Part shown: piece by piece, positions 20,894 to 29,552 of the stretch
Layout: each line of letters starts with the position of its first letter
Numbering within the stretch: the stretch's first letter is position 1
Assembly: GCF_900475415.1 (NCBI RefSeq)
Contig: NZ_LS483388.1
Span: 139,501-203,500 of the forward strand
Origin: Streptococcus porcinus
Lineage (GTDB): Bacteria > Bacillota > Bacilli > Lactobacillales > Streptococcaceae
DNA length: 64,000 nt
Direction of reading: 5' to 3'
Notes under the pieces: generated by a model
Seen by the model: only the letters and a program-made list of their open reading frames with translations
Databases searched by the model: none
What the model was told of the DNA's origin: nothing
Position numbers and translations under genes: made by a program

Positions 20894-21583
20894 ATGTTTG
20901 CCATTTTAGTTGCTGAAGACGATCGATCACTCAATAAAATTATCACGACTAAGCTTAAGCAGAATCATTTCACTGTTTATCCTGTTTTTAATGGTCAGGA
21001 AGCTTTAGATGTCATGGAAGAACATAAGGTTGATTTGGTCATTACGGATATTATGATGCCTATTTTGGACGGCTATGGGTTATTAAAGCTGTTAAGGGAA
21101 ACTGGTGATAAGACGCCAGTCTTAATGATTACAGCCAAGTCACAATTTGAGTCCCTAGAAGAAGCTTTTCGCTTGGAGGTCGATGACTATTTGGTCAAGC
21201 CGATTCGGTTGCCAGAATTACTCTTACGAGTTCAAGCCTTGCTTCGACGAGCAGGTTTAGAAGCAGAACAAAAATTGGTCTTTGCCCATACACAATTGGA
21301 CTATACTCAGTTAACCATGACTGACCTAACAAAGAAAACGTCTATCCAATTACCACCCAAGGAGTTTTATTTGCTCTATAAACTTTTGAGTCGGCCAGAA
21401 AAAGTGTTTACGCGGCTTGATTTATTAGATGATATTTGGGGAATGGAAGACGACAAAGATGAACGACTGGTAGATGCTTGTGTGAAAAGGCTTCGGCAAA
21501 AATGCAAGGGAAATCCTGACTTTGATATTCTAGCAGTTCGTGGGCTTGGTTATAAAGGGAGACTTATAAATGGCAAAAGCTAA
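20894..21583 (+). CDS. hssR: Response regulator, OmpR family (HssR-like)
   Basis: A 229-residue regulator. The receiver domain (about 1-115) has the phospho-aspartate in LVITDIMMP and the conserved lysine in DYLVKPI. The C-terminal winged helix includes LPPKEFYLLYKLLSRPEKVFT and AVRGLGYKG. ATG 20894 follows AAGGAGGGG; the frame open from 20873 includes promoter sequence. It overlaps the kinase gene by 14 bases. With the downstream kinase and the upstream efflux pump, it is the likely activator of hrtBA in response to haem. Confidence 0.82.
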   Translation: MFAILVAEDDRSLNKIITTKLKQNHFTVYPVFNGQEALDVMEEHKVDLVITDIMMPILDGYGLLKLLRETGDKTPVLMITAKSQFESLEEAFRLEVDDYLVKPIRLPELLLRVQALLRRAGLEAEQKLVFAHTQLDYTQLTMTDLTKKTSIQLPPKEFYLLYKLLSRPEKVFTRLDLLDDIWGMEDDKDERLVDACVKRLRQKCKGNPDFDILAVRGLGYKGRLINGKS

Positions 21584-22628
21584 ACAATTACAGTGGTCTT
21601 TACGGTCTTATTTCGTTGTTTTATTTATTGGGATTCTCTTTATAACTTGTCTGTCGGGTCTTCTTGTCGTTTATGCTCTAAGAACTGGTTTACAACTTGA
21701 AGGGCACTTGCTTTTTTGGATTACGATTTATACCGGTGTTATTCTCATACTTGGTAGCTTCATTATGTGGCAGGGGTCGATTCATCTAACACGTCCTATC
21801 CAAGATTTGAATCAGGCTGTTAAAGCAGTAGCTCAAGGGAATTTCGATTATCAGATCGTCCGTAAAACCTATCCTAAGGATACCGCTCCATATCATAACG
21901 AAATTGATCAGCTGTCTCAAAACGTTAATCAGATGGCCCAAGATTTGAAGAATTTGGCGCAGCTGCGTCAAGATTTTATTTCAAACGTTTCCCATGAGTT
22001 GAAAACGCCAGTGGCTTCTTTGGTGGGATTGAGTGATTTGCTTGCTGACTCTGATTTGAATAGGGAAGATCAGGCTGAGCTCTTAGCATTGATGCAGTCT
22101 GAAACCTTAAGACTGAGTCGACTTTGTGATGATATTTTGAATTTATCACGCTTAGATCGTCAAGACCAGCTTCGCATTGAAAAAGTTAGAGTAGATGAAC
22201 AAATTAGGCATAGCCTTATTCTGTTAAAAGAAAAGTGGAAAGATAAAGAGATCCAAATTGATTTTCAGGCACTTCCTTTAGTGTGGGGAACGGACCCTGA
22301 TTTAAGTATGCAAATTTGGCTTAACTTACTCGATAATGCTATTAAATACTCCGGAATACAAGTTAATCTGACAATTATCATGAAAGCAGACCACAAAGGC
22401 CTCTCTCTTACTTTCCAAGATAAGGGGATAGGTATTGCTCCTGACAAATTACGGTATATTTTTGATCAGTTTTATCAAGTCGACCAATCTCATAGTCAAG
22501 AAGGAAATGGACTCGGCTTAGCTATTGTTAAACGTATTGTGACCTTACTTAAGGGTCAATTAGAAGTATTCAGTCAAGAAGGTGAAGGAACGCAAGTCAT
22601 ACTTTTTCTGCCAAAACTAGTTGACTAA
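21570..22628 (+). CDS. hssS: Sensor histidine kinase (HssS-like)
   Basis: A 352-residue membrane kinase. There are two close hydrophobic segments (about 13-36 and 45-67) with only a very short external loop, then HAMP (about 67-125). The phospho-histidine is in NVSHELKTPVASL, with N-box LLDNAIKYS and G-boxes DKGIGI and GNGLGLAI. S. aureus HssS has a larger extracellular sensor, so sensing here would have to occur in or near the membrane. It ends at a bidirectional terminator shared with the convergent PgpA-like gene. Confidence 0.8.
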   Translation: MAKAKQLQWSLRSYFVVLFIGILFITCLSGLLVVYALRTGLQLEGHLLFWITIYTGVILILGSFIMWQGSIHLTRPIQDLNQAVKAVAQGNFDYQIVRKTYPKDTAPYHNEIDQLSQNVNQMAQDLKNLAQLRQDFISNVSHELKTPVASLVGLSDLLADSDLNREDQAELLALMQSETLRLSRLCDDILNLSRLDRQDQLRIEKVRVDEQIRHSLILLKEKWKDKEIQIDFQALPLVWGTDPDLSMQIWLNLLDNAIKYSGIQVNLTIIMKADHKGLSLTFQDKGIGIAPDKLRYIFDQFYQVDQSHSQEGNGLGLAIVKRIVTLLKGQLEVFSQEGEGTQVILFLPKLVD

Positions 22629-22629
22629 A

Positions 22630-22666
22630 AAAAACCCTTAACTTAGAAACTAAGTTAAGGGTTTTT
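22630..22666. terminator. Bidirectional terminator
   Basis: A 17-bp perfect stem (AAAAACCCTTAACTTAG at 22630-22646, complement at 22650-22666) with a 3-base loop and T-runs on both strands, between convergent genes. Confidence 0.92.
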
Positions 22667-22674
22667 ACACGTCG

Positions 22675-23184
22675 CTATTGCTGGTTAGCAATGGCACTTT
22701 TGTCGGGATCATTATGAGCGATACGACTTGCTGCCGCTGCGGCAATAGCACATACAATATCATCTAAAAAGGTGTGACACGATTTGCCGTCTTTAACGTT
22801 TAAACGAGCAATGATACCTGGTTTTGTTTTGTCTAAATAACCGTAGTTTGTAAAGCCGATTGAACCATAAAGGTTCACGATAGACAAGGCCAAGATTTCG
22901 TCGATACCATAGAGACCTTCGTCCGTGTTAAGAATGTCAAGTAGGGGCTGACTTAACACATGTTGTTCAGCTAATTTATCCAGTTCAACGCCTGTAATAA
23001 TGGCGTTTTGCACCTCACGTTTTTTTAATACAGCTGAAACGTTTTCTAAACATTCGTCAATAGTTAGATTTGGGATATATTTATTTTGCAAGGACATAAC
23101 CAATTCTGCTATATCTTCAAGCATAACTCCACGTGTGGTTAAGAGTTGAGAAGCTACTTCTTTTAATTGTGTATCACTTTTCAT
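22675..23184 (-). CDS. Phosphatidylglycerophosphatase A family protein (YutG-like)
   Basis: A 169-residue protein of the PgpA/YutG family, recognised by NTDEGLYGIDEILALSIVNLY, GSIGFTNYGYLDK and the C-terminal HTFLDDIVCAIAAAAASRI. PgpA removes phosphate from phosphatidylglycerophosphate to give phosphatidylglycerol. In Firmicutes YutG proteins the exact role is less settled. No transmembrane helix is evident. Its ribosome site (AGGAGAT) and a divergent intergenic region precede it. Single-gene unit. Confidence 0.8.
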   Translation of the reverse strand: MKSDTQLKEVASQLLTTRGVMLEDIAELVMSLQNKYIPNLTIDECLENVSAVLKKREVQNAIITGVELDKLAEQHVLSQPLLDILNTDEGLYGIDEILALSIVNLYGSIGFTNYGYLDKTKPGIIARLNVKDGKSCHTFLDDIVCAIAAAAASRIAHNDPDKSAIANQQ

Positions 23185-23490
23185 TGCAAATCTCCTATCT
23201 TTTTTCTATTATAACATAGCAGTCGCATGTTACTACTTTTACCTCTTTTGTACAGTTGTGTCTCCAAAAGGTTAAAACAAAAAAAGTTAGGCTAAAAAAG
23301 ACACAAATATAGCAATATAAGCTATAATAGAGTATTGTAGGAAGGAACTCTAACTGTCAGAAGAGGTAATAAAAATGACCTTTAGCATAGCCTGACTTTT
23401 AAAAGTTGATTGCCTAAAAAAATGATATTTTAAAAGCTTAAAAAATTTGATATATCTGTGTAGAATGGACAACATGAGGTAAAAAATTGT
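23185..23490. other. Intergenic region between the PgpA-like gene and the XRE regulator
   Basis: AT-rich, about 300 bases. TATAAT at 23324-23329 could be a plus-strand -10. TG-TG-TAGAAT at 23457-23466 is an extended -10 for the XRE gene at 23491. A six-codon frame (23375-23395) after AGAGG sits between them and is probably chance. Nothing else is recognisable. Confidence 0.5.
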
Positions 23491-23832
23491 ATGGAAAATA
23501 AAGTTTTGCAGGAGTATATTTCAAAGAGAATACGACTGCTACGATTGAATAAAGGTTTAACCCAGGAACAACTGGAAGAAAAAGCTGATCTTGGGACCAA
23601 TTACGTTTATAAATTGGAAAACCAATCCACTAACGTAAAAGTCAAAACTTTAGAAAAGGTAATGAAAGCACTAGAAGTTGATTTTGAAGAATTTTTTGAT
23701 ATTAGTCTGGTTGAAAAAAATGAAGATTTATCTGAGTTATTAGTGCAAATCAAAGAACTTTCCTCAGGTCAACAAGATAGAGTAATCAAGGCCCTATCTA
23801 CTTTAGTTGGAGAAATAAAAGGCGAGAAATAA
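23491..23832 (+). CDS. XRE-family transcriptional regulator
   Basis: A 113-residue protein with an N-terminal Cro/CI helix-turn-helix (residues about 8-65, with LNKGLTQEQLEEKADLGTNY and YKLENQSTNVKVKTLEKV) and a helical C-terminal tail. No ligand domain is seen. Small proteins like this occur in streptococcal chromosomes and in mobile elements, but no phage or integrative-element genes flank it. The ATG follows TGAGGT weakly. A terminator follows immediately, so it is monocistronic. Targets unknown. Confidence 0.8.
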   Translation: MENKVLQEYISKRIRLLRLNKGLTQEQLEEKADLGTNYVYKLENQSTNVKVKTLEKVMKALEVDFEEFFDISLVEKNEDLSELLVQIKELSSGQQDRVIKALSTLVGEIKGEK

Positions 23833-23852
23833 ATCTCAGTCACAATAAATAT

Positions 23853-23881
23853 ACCATGAGAAATCATGGTTTTTATTTATT
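23853..23881 (+). terminator. Terminator after the XRE gene
   Basis: Stem ACCATGA (23853-23859) and TCATGGT (23864-23870), GAAA tetraloop, then a T-rich tail. The flanking AATAAAT/ATTTATT extends the pairing. Confidence 0.8.
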
Positions 23882-23968
23882 CCTTTAAGACGGAAAAACT
23901 TTAATATTCAGAAAACAACATTTAGTTACCTAGTTATGGTAAAATAGAAAAAAAGATAGGAGAGAGTT

Positions 23969-24238
23969 ATGGAAAAATTTTGTCAGTCCTGTGCCATGCC
24001 TTTAATGCCAAAAAAGAGAGATCTCCGTGGCCATAATGCTGATGCAACAAAGTCAGATGAGTATTGTTACCTTTGCTATCTGAATGGGCAATTTACAGAA
24101 CCTCATATTACCTTTGAGCAAATGGTTGCTAAAGGTAAAGCAGGGATTCAATCAAGCCCAGGAAATCGCTTGGTTAAGTGGTTAGTAATGACAACCTATC
24201 CTATTATGCTGAAAAAAACGAAAAGGTGGCGTCGGTAG
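23969..24238 (+). CDS. Putative zinc-ribbon protein
   Basis: An 89-residue protein with CQSCAMP at residues 5-11 and CYLCYLNGQ about 26 residues later, giving four cysteines in two CxxC pairs, a zinc-ribbon pattern common in Firmicutes. The C-terminal part is basic (KKTKRWRR). The start follows TAGGAGAG. TATGGTAAAAT upstream (about 23935) may be its -10. No function is established for this family. It stands alone between two terminators. Confidence 0.75.
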   Translation: MEKFCQSCAMPLMPKKRDLRGHNADATKSDEYCYLCYLNGQFTEPHITFEQMVAKGKAGIQSSPGNRLVKWLVMTTYPIMLKKTKRWRR

Positions 24239-24316
24239 TCACATACCTTAACATTCCTGCTAGGCAGATTCTTTAATAATAATTCTAGGTCAGGAGCCGC
24301 TCCATTCATAGTGAAA

Positions 24317-24347
24317 AAAACAAGTTCCCATAGTGGGAACTTGTTTT
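24317..24347. terminator. Bidirectional terminator
   Basis: A 14-bp perfect stem (AAAACAAGTTCCCA at 24317-24330, complement at 24334-24347) with loop TAG, directly after the stop of the minus-strand methyltransferase gene. Confidence 0.9.
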
Positions 24348-24348
24348 C

Positions 24349-25170
24349 TTAAAGTTTTTTTGCTATTAAAATATCAGCTGCTATAGTAATTTCTCGGATA
24401 GATTCCATTTCAATCTGCTTGGTATCAACATTAAAAAATAGTGGGGTCATTTGAGTAAAGTCACTTAAATCTTTTTGGTTAATAGGGTAGGTGTGGCTAT
24501 GATGACTGATTGCATAATCAGGAAAAGCCTGGGCGAAATGCGTGATAACACTTTGGTTAGAATAGTCTTTAGAAGAGATTTGACTAGCAGCAACCTGACG
24601 TAGTTCTTTAAGGTGGTCACTAGCTGTCACTACTTTGATAATTTTTCCTGTGGGTTTTAAGACTCTTTGAAATTCTTGGTAATGGGCAGGAGAAAAGACA
24701 TCTAGTATGATGTCTACGCTTTGGTCTGCCAAGGGTAATTTGGCTAAGTCACCGACGAACCAAGTGACGCGATTTAGGAGATCTTTTTTGGCTGCCAATA
24801 GGATAGACTCTTTAGAAAGATCGAAAGCTAAGATTTGATGATTAGGCGTCTGTGCTAGTGCACGTGAATAATAGCCCTCCCCACAAGCAACATCCAAAAT
24901 GGTAGTATTTTTATCTGGCTGTAAATAGCTACTTATAGCTTCTAAAATATGGCGATAATAGCCTGCCTCTAAAATATGGCTACGCCTGATGAAAGATTCC
25001 TTATTGTAGTGGGCATCTTTTTTGGCATTGAGTAGGAGATTGGCATAGCCTTGTTTAGCCAAATCAAAGGTGTGCCTTTTAGGACAGATAAGACTGCGAC
25101 CGGCTAGTTGGAAGCCGTTATGACAAATTGGGCAAATGAAGAGGTCTACGGTCTGAGAAAAAGCGAGCAT
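24349..25170 (-). CDS. rlmA: 23S rRNA (guanine-N1)-methyltransferase, RlmA family
   Basis: A 273-residue SAM methyltransferase. The N-terminal zinc site is formed by CPICHNGF and ICPKRHTFDLA (three cysteines and a histidine), which is diagnostic of RlmA/TlrB enzymes. The SAM site is ILDVACGEGYYSRAL near residue 95. In Gram-positives the RlmA(II) member methylates G748 of 23S rRNA and affects sensitivity to tylosin and telithromycin. The start has AAAGGAAAAA upstream. It is a single-gene unit. Assignment to G748 rather than G745 comes from taxonomy. Confidence 0.88.
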   Translation of the reverse strand: MLAFSQTVDLFICPICHNGFQLAGRSLICPKRHTFDLAKQGYANLLLNAKKDAHYNKESFIRRSHILEAGYYRHILEAISSYLQPDKNTTILDVACGEGYYSRALAQTPNHQILAFDLSKESILLAAKKDLLNRVTWFVGDLAKLPLADQSVDIILDVFSPAHYQEFQRVLKPTGKIIKVVTASDHLKELRQVAASQISSKDYSNQSVITHFAQAFPDYAISHHSHTYPINQKDLSDFTQMTPLFFNVDTKQIEMESIREITIAADILIAKKL

Positions 25171-25517
25171 AGTTTTTCCTTTCTGCTTGAATGAAGCTGA
25201 CTCTATTATACACTAATTCATACTTGTAGGAAGCTATAGACTATAAGCAGCCTAATAAGGTTACTGGCTATAAAATTATAGGGCTTGAACCACAAAAATA
25301 ATTGAGTTTCTTTCTTGTGATAGTGCTATCTGCCTTCTTGACAAGCCTTTATCAGGATAATTTTTCTACCCTGTTTTGAAATTAACTAAGTCATTTTATA
25401 TAATGAAAATAATTTTAGAGACCATAGTCAGCCTTACTAGATTAATGTGGAAGTAGGATGGCTTCATTTTAGTAAGCGTTTTCTATATAATGATAATAGC
25501 ATCTGATAGGAGGACCG
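25171..25517. promoter_or_regulatory. Regulatory region upstream of galactitol-type PTS operon 1
   Basis: Two similar TATAAT-containing stretches (25399-25404 and 25486-25491) could be alternative -10 elements. AGTAAGCGTTTTCT at 25471-25484 matches the cre consensus at 12 of 14 positions and abuts the second -10, so CcpA binding would block the promoter. The ribosome site AGGAGG lies before 25518. The left part holds nothing recognisable beyond the start region of the minus-strand methyltransferase. Confidence 0.5.
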
Positions 25518-27458
25518 ATGAACAATAGACAAAAAGATTTAGCTATAACCCTATTGGAACAAAATAGTTTTATGAGTGCTGCTCAATTAGCAAAGACTCA
25601 TCAGGTTTCTAGTAAGACCATCTATTCAGATTTAAAAGAGCTTCAAGACCTCTTTTTAACTAATGACCTCTTTTTAACTAAAGTTCCTAGGCATGGGATT
25701 CTTGTAGAAGGTGAAGGGGCTCATAAGGCTAAATTACTTGCAAGTTTAAGAAGTCAAAATGAATTAAGTATCAATTATAAGGATTATTCAGAACGCGAAG
25801 CACGTTACCTTTACAAACTAATTTTGGAGGCCGATAAACAGTCTGTTTTAGATTTAGCCTTATCCTTTTTCTTGAGTGAAACTTCTGTTAGACGGGACTT
25901 GGAAAAACTAGAACACTATTTACGTGAAAATAAGTTGCTTTTATCTAAGCAAATGGGGGATGTTCAGATTAAGGGGAGTGAGAAAGATATTCGTCATTTT
26001 TATCGTACTTATCTTATTTCTAACTTTCAGTTGATGTCTCCTCAGGGAGATATCCCAAAGACTCTTTCTTCGATTTTTCCTATAGAGCAGGTGACTGACA
26101 TTTGTGACATGATTGCCAAATCTACGGCTTTATATGCTTTCTCAATTCCTAGTCATTTGGAAATCTATCTCATTTTAGATCTTTTGATTGCAAGTAATCG
26201 GATTAGACGACAACATTGTTTAAAGGAAGCAAGTATTGAGGAAGATTTGAAGTGCCTTGAAGTCTACCCTTTAGCAAGTGACTTGTTGAGTCAGGCTTTG
26301 TCCATACCAGTTGAGAGGTTGCCAGATAAGGATATTAAAGATATTTGTTTAACCATTTTATCACTAGGCTATGTCACTATCCCAGATGATAAGCATGAAT
26401 TTCATATTTTAACTAAACACTTAATTCAGAAGGTTAGTGAACTGTCTGGTATTGATTTCCAAGCTGATCAGTACCTTTATGAAAAAATTGCCAACCATAT
26501 GCGACCGATGATTTACCGCTTAAAAAATGGTATTCGTTTAGAAAATCAGACCACTGAAGAAATTAAAAAGCGTTACTCGATACTCTTCAACATTGTATGG
26601 TTAGCTACTAAGACACTGGCAGATAATTATCAGATTGCCTTTTTAGATTCGGAAATTGCTTTTTTGACAATTTATTTCCAAATTGCTGTTGAAAAAATTG
26701 AAAAGCCCTTATTAATCTATGTTATTTGTCCCCATGGTTTAGCCACTTCTGAACTCATTATCAATGCACTTAAACGGGTGATTTCTCCCTATGACTATCT
26801 CAAAAAGATAGATTATACCCAGATCACAAATCATGAAGCCAAAAAAGCAGATATGATTATTAGTTCGGTGGAATTGAGCCATGTTAAGGAACCCTACATA
26901 TTAGTTAGTCCTGTTCTTAGTCAATTGGAGATGGAAAAAATACGAGATGTGTATTACTCCATGGTCAATGGAAATCGAAAGACCCTTTCTGTTATCAATA
27001 ATCATGATGTTGTGAATCAGTCGCTTATCTCAGATTTAATAGGGGAGCGTATCTATTTACATCAAGATTGCCAATCATTAGAAGAGTGTATTCAATATCT
27101 TGTGGAACATAACGATACTAACGATAATCACACGTCAGCATACAAGAAATCTATCATGCAACGAGAGGCCTTAGGAAGCACCAGTGTCTATACTGGAATT
27201 GCCCTACCACATGCCAGTCCAGATACCGTTGAAGTATCACAATTAAGCCTTCTAACCCTAAATGCCCCGATTCAATGGGGGACTAATCAAGTTAGGGTAA
27301 TTATGCTAATTGCTATTAAAGGTGGAGAAGAAGAAGTCTACAAAGATGCACTTATCCATATTTATTCGAAAATTGACAATCAGAATTTTATTAAAAAGCT
27401 GGCAGAAGCTAATACTAAGAATGAGTTTATGCGTGTATTATTAGGAAAGGAAAGTTAA
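25518..27458 (+). CDS. PRD-domain transcriptional regulator (MtlR/BglG-type) with EIIB and EIIA domains
   Basis: A 646-residue multidomain regulator. Two N-terminal helix-turn-helix regions (SAAQLAKTHQVSSKTIYSDL and SETSVRRDLEKLEHYL) come first, then two PTS regulation domains (about 190-400). A galactitol-type EIIB-like segment follows (YVICPHGLATSELI), then a C-terminal EIIA domain with GIALPHASP. Such proteins activate PTS operons when phosphorylation by HPr and dephosphorylation by their own EIIA/EIIB signal that substrate is present. The EIIA gene starts 3 bases after its stop, so regulator and transporter share one transcript. Confidence 0.92.
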   Translation: MNNRQKDLAITLLEQNSFMSAAQLAKTHQVSSKTIYSDLKELQDLFLTNDLFLTKVPRHGILVEGEGAHKAKLLASLRSQNELSINYKDYSEREARYLYKLILEADKQSVLDLALSFFLSETSVRRDLEKLEHYLRENKLLLSKQMGDVQIKGSEKDIRHFYRTYLISNFQLMSPQGDIPKTLSSIFPIEQVTDICDMIAKSTALYAFSIPSHLEIYLILDLLIASNRIRRQHCLKEASIEEDLKCLEVYPLASDLLSQALSIPVERLPDKDIKDICLTILSLGYVTIPDDKHEFHILTKHLIQKVSELSGIDFQADQYLYEKIANHMRPMIYRLKNGIRLENQTTEEIKKRYSILFNIVWLATKTLADNYQIAFLDSEIAFLTIYFQIAVEKIEKPLLIYVICPHGLATSELIINALKRVISPYDYLKKIDYTQITNHEAKKADMIISSVELSHVKEPYILVSPVLSQLEMEKIRDVYYSMVNGNRKTLSVINNHDVVNQSLISDLIGERIYLHQDCQSLEECIQYLVEHNDTNDNHTSAYKKSIMQREALGSTSVYTGIALPHASPDTVEVSQLSLLTLNAPIQWGTNQVRVIMLIAIKGGEEEVYKDALIHIYSKIDNQNFIKKLAEANTKNEFMRVLLGKES

Positions 27459-27461
27459 AGG

Positions 27462-27920
27462 ATGAATGAAAATTTAATATTTTTACAGGTTTCAGGTATA
27501 GAAACGGCAGAAGAAGCTTTGACGTATCTGGGAAACCGTCTTCGAGAACAGCAATTTGTTAAAGACACATTTGTTTCTGCAATCATTGAGCGCGAAAATA
27601 TTTTTCCAACGGGTTTGCAATTTGAAGGCTACGGAGTGGCTTTACCCCACACGGATGCCAAACATGTCACTCAAACGCAAGTAGCAGTAATGACCTTAGA
27701 AAAGCCAGTTACCTTTACTCAGATGGCAAGCAAAGATCAGGAAGTTGCTGTTCAGTTAATCGTCATGTTGGCAATCAAAGAGGCTCATTCTCAGTTAGAA
27801 ATGTTACAAACTTTGATGGGGGTGTTACAAGATAGAGACTTAGTTCAGGATATTTTAGCTTGTCGTGCTAACCAGCAAGATCAAGTATTAGAATTGTTAT
27901 CATCACATAATATATTATAG
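27462..27920 (+). CDS. PTS galactitol/fructose-family IIA component
   Basis: A 152-residue IIA of the fructose/mannitol/Ntr fold, with the phospho-histidine in GVALPHTDAKHV and the preceding REN-FPTGLQF segment typical of galactitol-type IIA proteins. It transfers phosphate from HPr to the IIB encoded at 29267. It is separated from the IIC gene by 9 bases containing AGGAGG. Confidence 0.9.
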   Translation: MNENLIFLQVSGIETAEEALTYLGNRLREQQFVKDTFVSAIIERENIFPTGLQFEGYGVALPHTDAKHVTQTQVAVMTLEKPVTFTQMASKDQEVAVQLIVMLAIKEAHSQLEMLQTLMGVLQDRDLVQDILACRANQQDQVLELLSSHNIL

Positions 27921-27929
27921 GAGGCTATC

Positions 27930-29264
27930 ATGTTTGATATCTTACAAAAGTTTATTGATTTAGGCGCAATTGTCGTTCTCCCTATCTTAATCTTCATCTT
28001 CGGGCTTCTATTAGGGACTCCAGCTCGTAAAGCTTTTAATGCAGGTGTTACAGTTGGGATTGGTTTTGTTGGTTTGAACTTAGTTGTTGAACTTCTGTCA
28101 GGAAGTTTGGGTAAAGCTGCTCAAGCAATGGTGGAACGTTTTGGTTTACAATTAACAACGCTTGACGTTGGCTGGCCGGCAGCAGCAGCTATTTCTTACG
28201 GGACACTATTAGGAAGTTTAGCCATTCCGGTTGGAATAGCAGTCAATATTTTGCTTTTATTTATAGGCTGGACAAAAACCTTGATGGTTGATATGTGGAA
28301 TTTTTGGCATGCGGCCTTTGTAGCATCTTTAGTTTATGCAGTGACTCATGATTTTGCTTTAGGTCTCTATGCTATGATTGCTTATCAGGTGATGATTTAT
28401 CTGCTAGCAGATATTATTGCACCAGCGATTAAGAAATTTTATGGCTTTCCAAATATAACCTTCCCCCACGGGACCTCAGCGCCGGGTTTTCTTGTGGCTA
28501 TCCCTTTAAATTGGATTTTTGATCGCATCCCTGGCTTTAACAAAATTCAAGCTGACCCTGATACCATTCAAAAGAAATTTGGAATTTTTGGCGAAAGTAC
28601 TGTTATGGGCTTAATTATTGGGTTAGTGATTGGTATATTAGCAGGTTACGACCTTCAAGGAATTTCTCAATTAGCGGTGAAAACAGCTGCTGTTATGCTC
28701 TTAATGCCTCGTATGGTCTCTATTTTAATGGAAGGCTTGTCACCTATCTCAGAAGCAGCTAATAGTTTTGTACAAAAACGTTTCCCTGGTCGGGAAGTCA
28801 ACATCGGAATGGATTCAGCCTTATCAGTAGGTCATCCCGCGGTTCTTTCAAGTTCTTTAATTCTTGTTCCAATTACAATCTTACTTGCTGTTATTCTACC
28901 TGGTAATAAAACTTTACCATTTGGGGATCTAGCTACTATTCCATTTGTTGTTTGTTTAATGGCCGCTGTTTTTAGAGGTAATATTATCCGAACTGTTATT
29001 GGTGGTTCATTGTATATGATTTCTATTTTATATATTACATCTTGGGCAGCACCTCTTGTAACAGCTTCTGCAAAAGCTGCTAAGTTTAATCTTGATGGAC
29101 ATTCTAGTATTACGGCCATGGCAGAGGGAGGACTTTGGCCAACAGGTCTCTTCATTTTTGCGGCTAATCATTTACCATGGCTAATTATTAGTCTTATCTT
29201 ATTAGCTTCCTTAGCGGGACTATTTTACGTCAATAAAGTTACTAAAGAAACAAAAGAGGTTTAA
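27930..29264 (+). CDS. PTS galactitol-family IIC permease (system 1)
   Basis: A 444-residue membrane protein of the galactitol IIC (GatC) family, with about ten hydrophobic segments. Conserved regions include GVTVGIGFVGLNLVVELL, LDVGWPAAAA, MEGLSPISEAA and NIGMDSALSVGHPAV. The family carries pentitols and hexitols as well as galactitol, so the substrate cannot be read from this protein. It is clearly paralogous to the IIC at 41778. The order here is IIA, IIC, IIB. Confidence 0.93.
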   Translation: MFDILQKFIDLGAIVVLPILIFIFGLLLGTPARKAFNAGVTVGIGFVGLNLVVELLSGSLGKAAQAMVERFGLQLTTLDVGWPAAAAISYGTLLGSLAIPVGIAVNILLLFIGWTKTLMVDMWNFWHAAFVASLVYAVTHDFALGLYAMIAYQVMIYLLADIIAPAIKKFYGFPNITFPHGTSAPGFLVAIPLNWIFDRIPGFNKIQADPDTIQKKFGIFGESTVMGLIIGLVIGILAGYDLQGISQLAVKTAAVMLLMPRMVSILMEGLSPISEAANSFVQKRFPGREVNIGMDSALSVGHPAVLSSSLILVPITILLAVILPGNKTLPFGDLATIPFVVCLMAAVFRGNIIRTVIGGSLYMISILYITSWAAPLVTASAKAAKFNLDGHSSITAMAEGGLWPTGLFIFAANHLPWLIISLILLASLAGLFYVNKVTKETKEV

Positions 29265-29266
29265 TT

Positions 29267-29551
29267 ATGAAAAAATTATTAGTTATGTGTGGCTCTGGTA
29301 TTGCGACATCAACAGTTGTTATGGGAAAAGTCAAAACCTGGCTAGAAGAAAATGGATATGACAAAGATGTTAAGCTTTATCAATCTAAAATTGCTGAAGA
29401 AGTTAATCACATTGATGATTATGATATTGTTATTTCAACAACGGTTGTCCCAGAGAGTGTTCAAGATAAGGTGATTATGGGATTGCCTTTGTTAACGGGA
29501 ATTGGTGCAGATGCTCTGTGGGAAGAGGTTAAAAAAGAAATCGAGGCATAA
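29267..29551 (+). CDS. PTS galactitol-family IIB component (system 1)
   Basis: A 94-residue IIB with the phosphocysteine loop VMCGSGIATSTVV (Cys8), characteristic of galactitol-type IIB proteins. It starts 2 bases after the IIC stop. The aldolase gene starts one base after its own stop. It phosphorylates the incoming sugar or polyol. Confidence 0.92.
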   Translation: MKKLLVMCGSGIATSTVVMGKVKTWLEENGYDKDVKLYQSKIAEEVNHIDDYDIVISTTVVPESVQDKVIMGLPLLTGIGADALWEEVKKEIEA

Positions 29552-29552
29552 G

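Noticed and set aside
23375..23395. Six-codon frame MTFSIA after AGAGG, upstream of the XRE gene, as a signalling peptide
   Set aside because: Too short to separate from chance, with no export or processing context and no peptide-binding domain in the 113-residue regulator.
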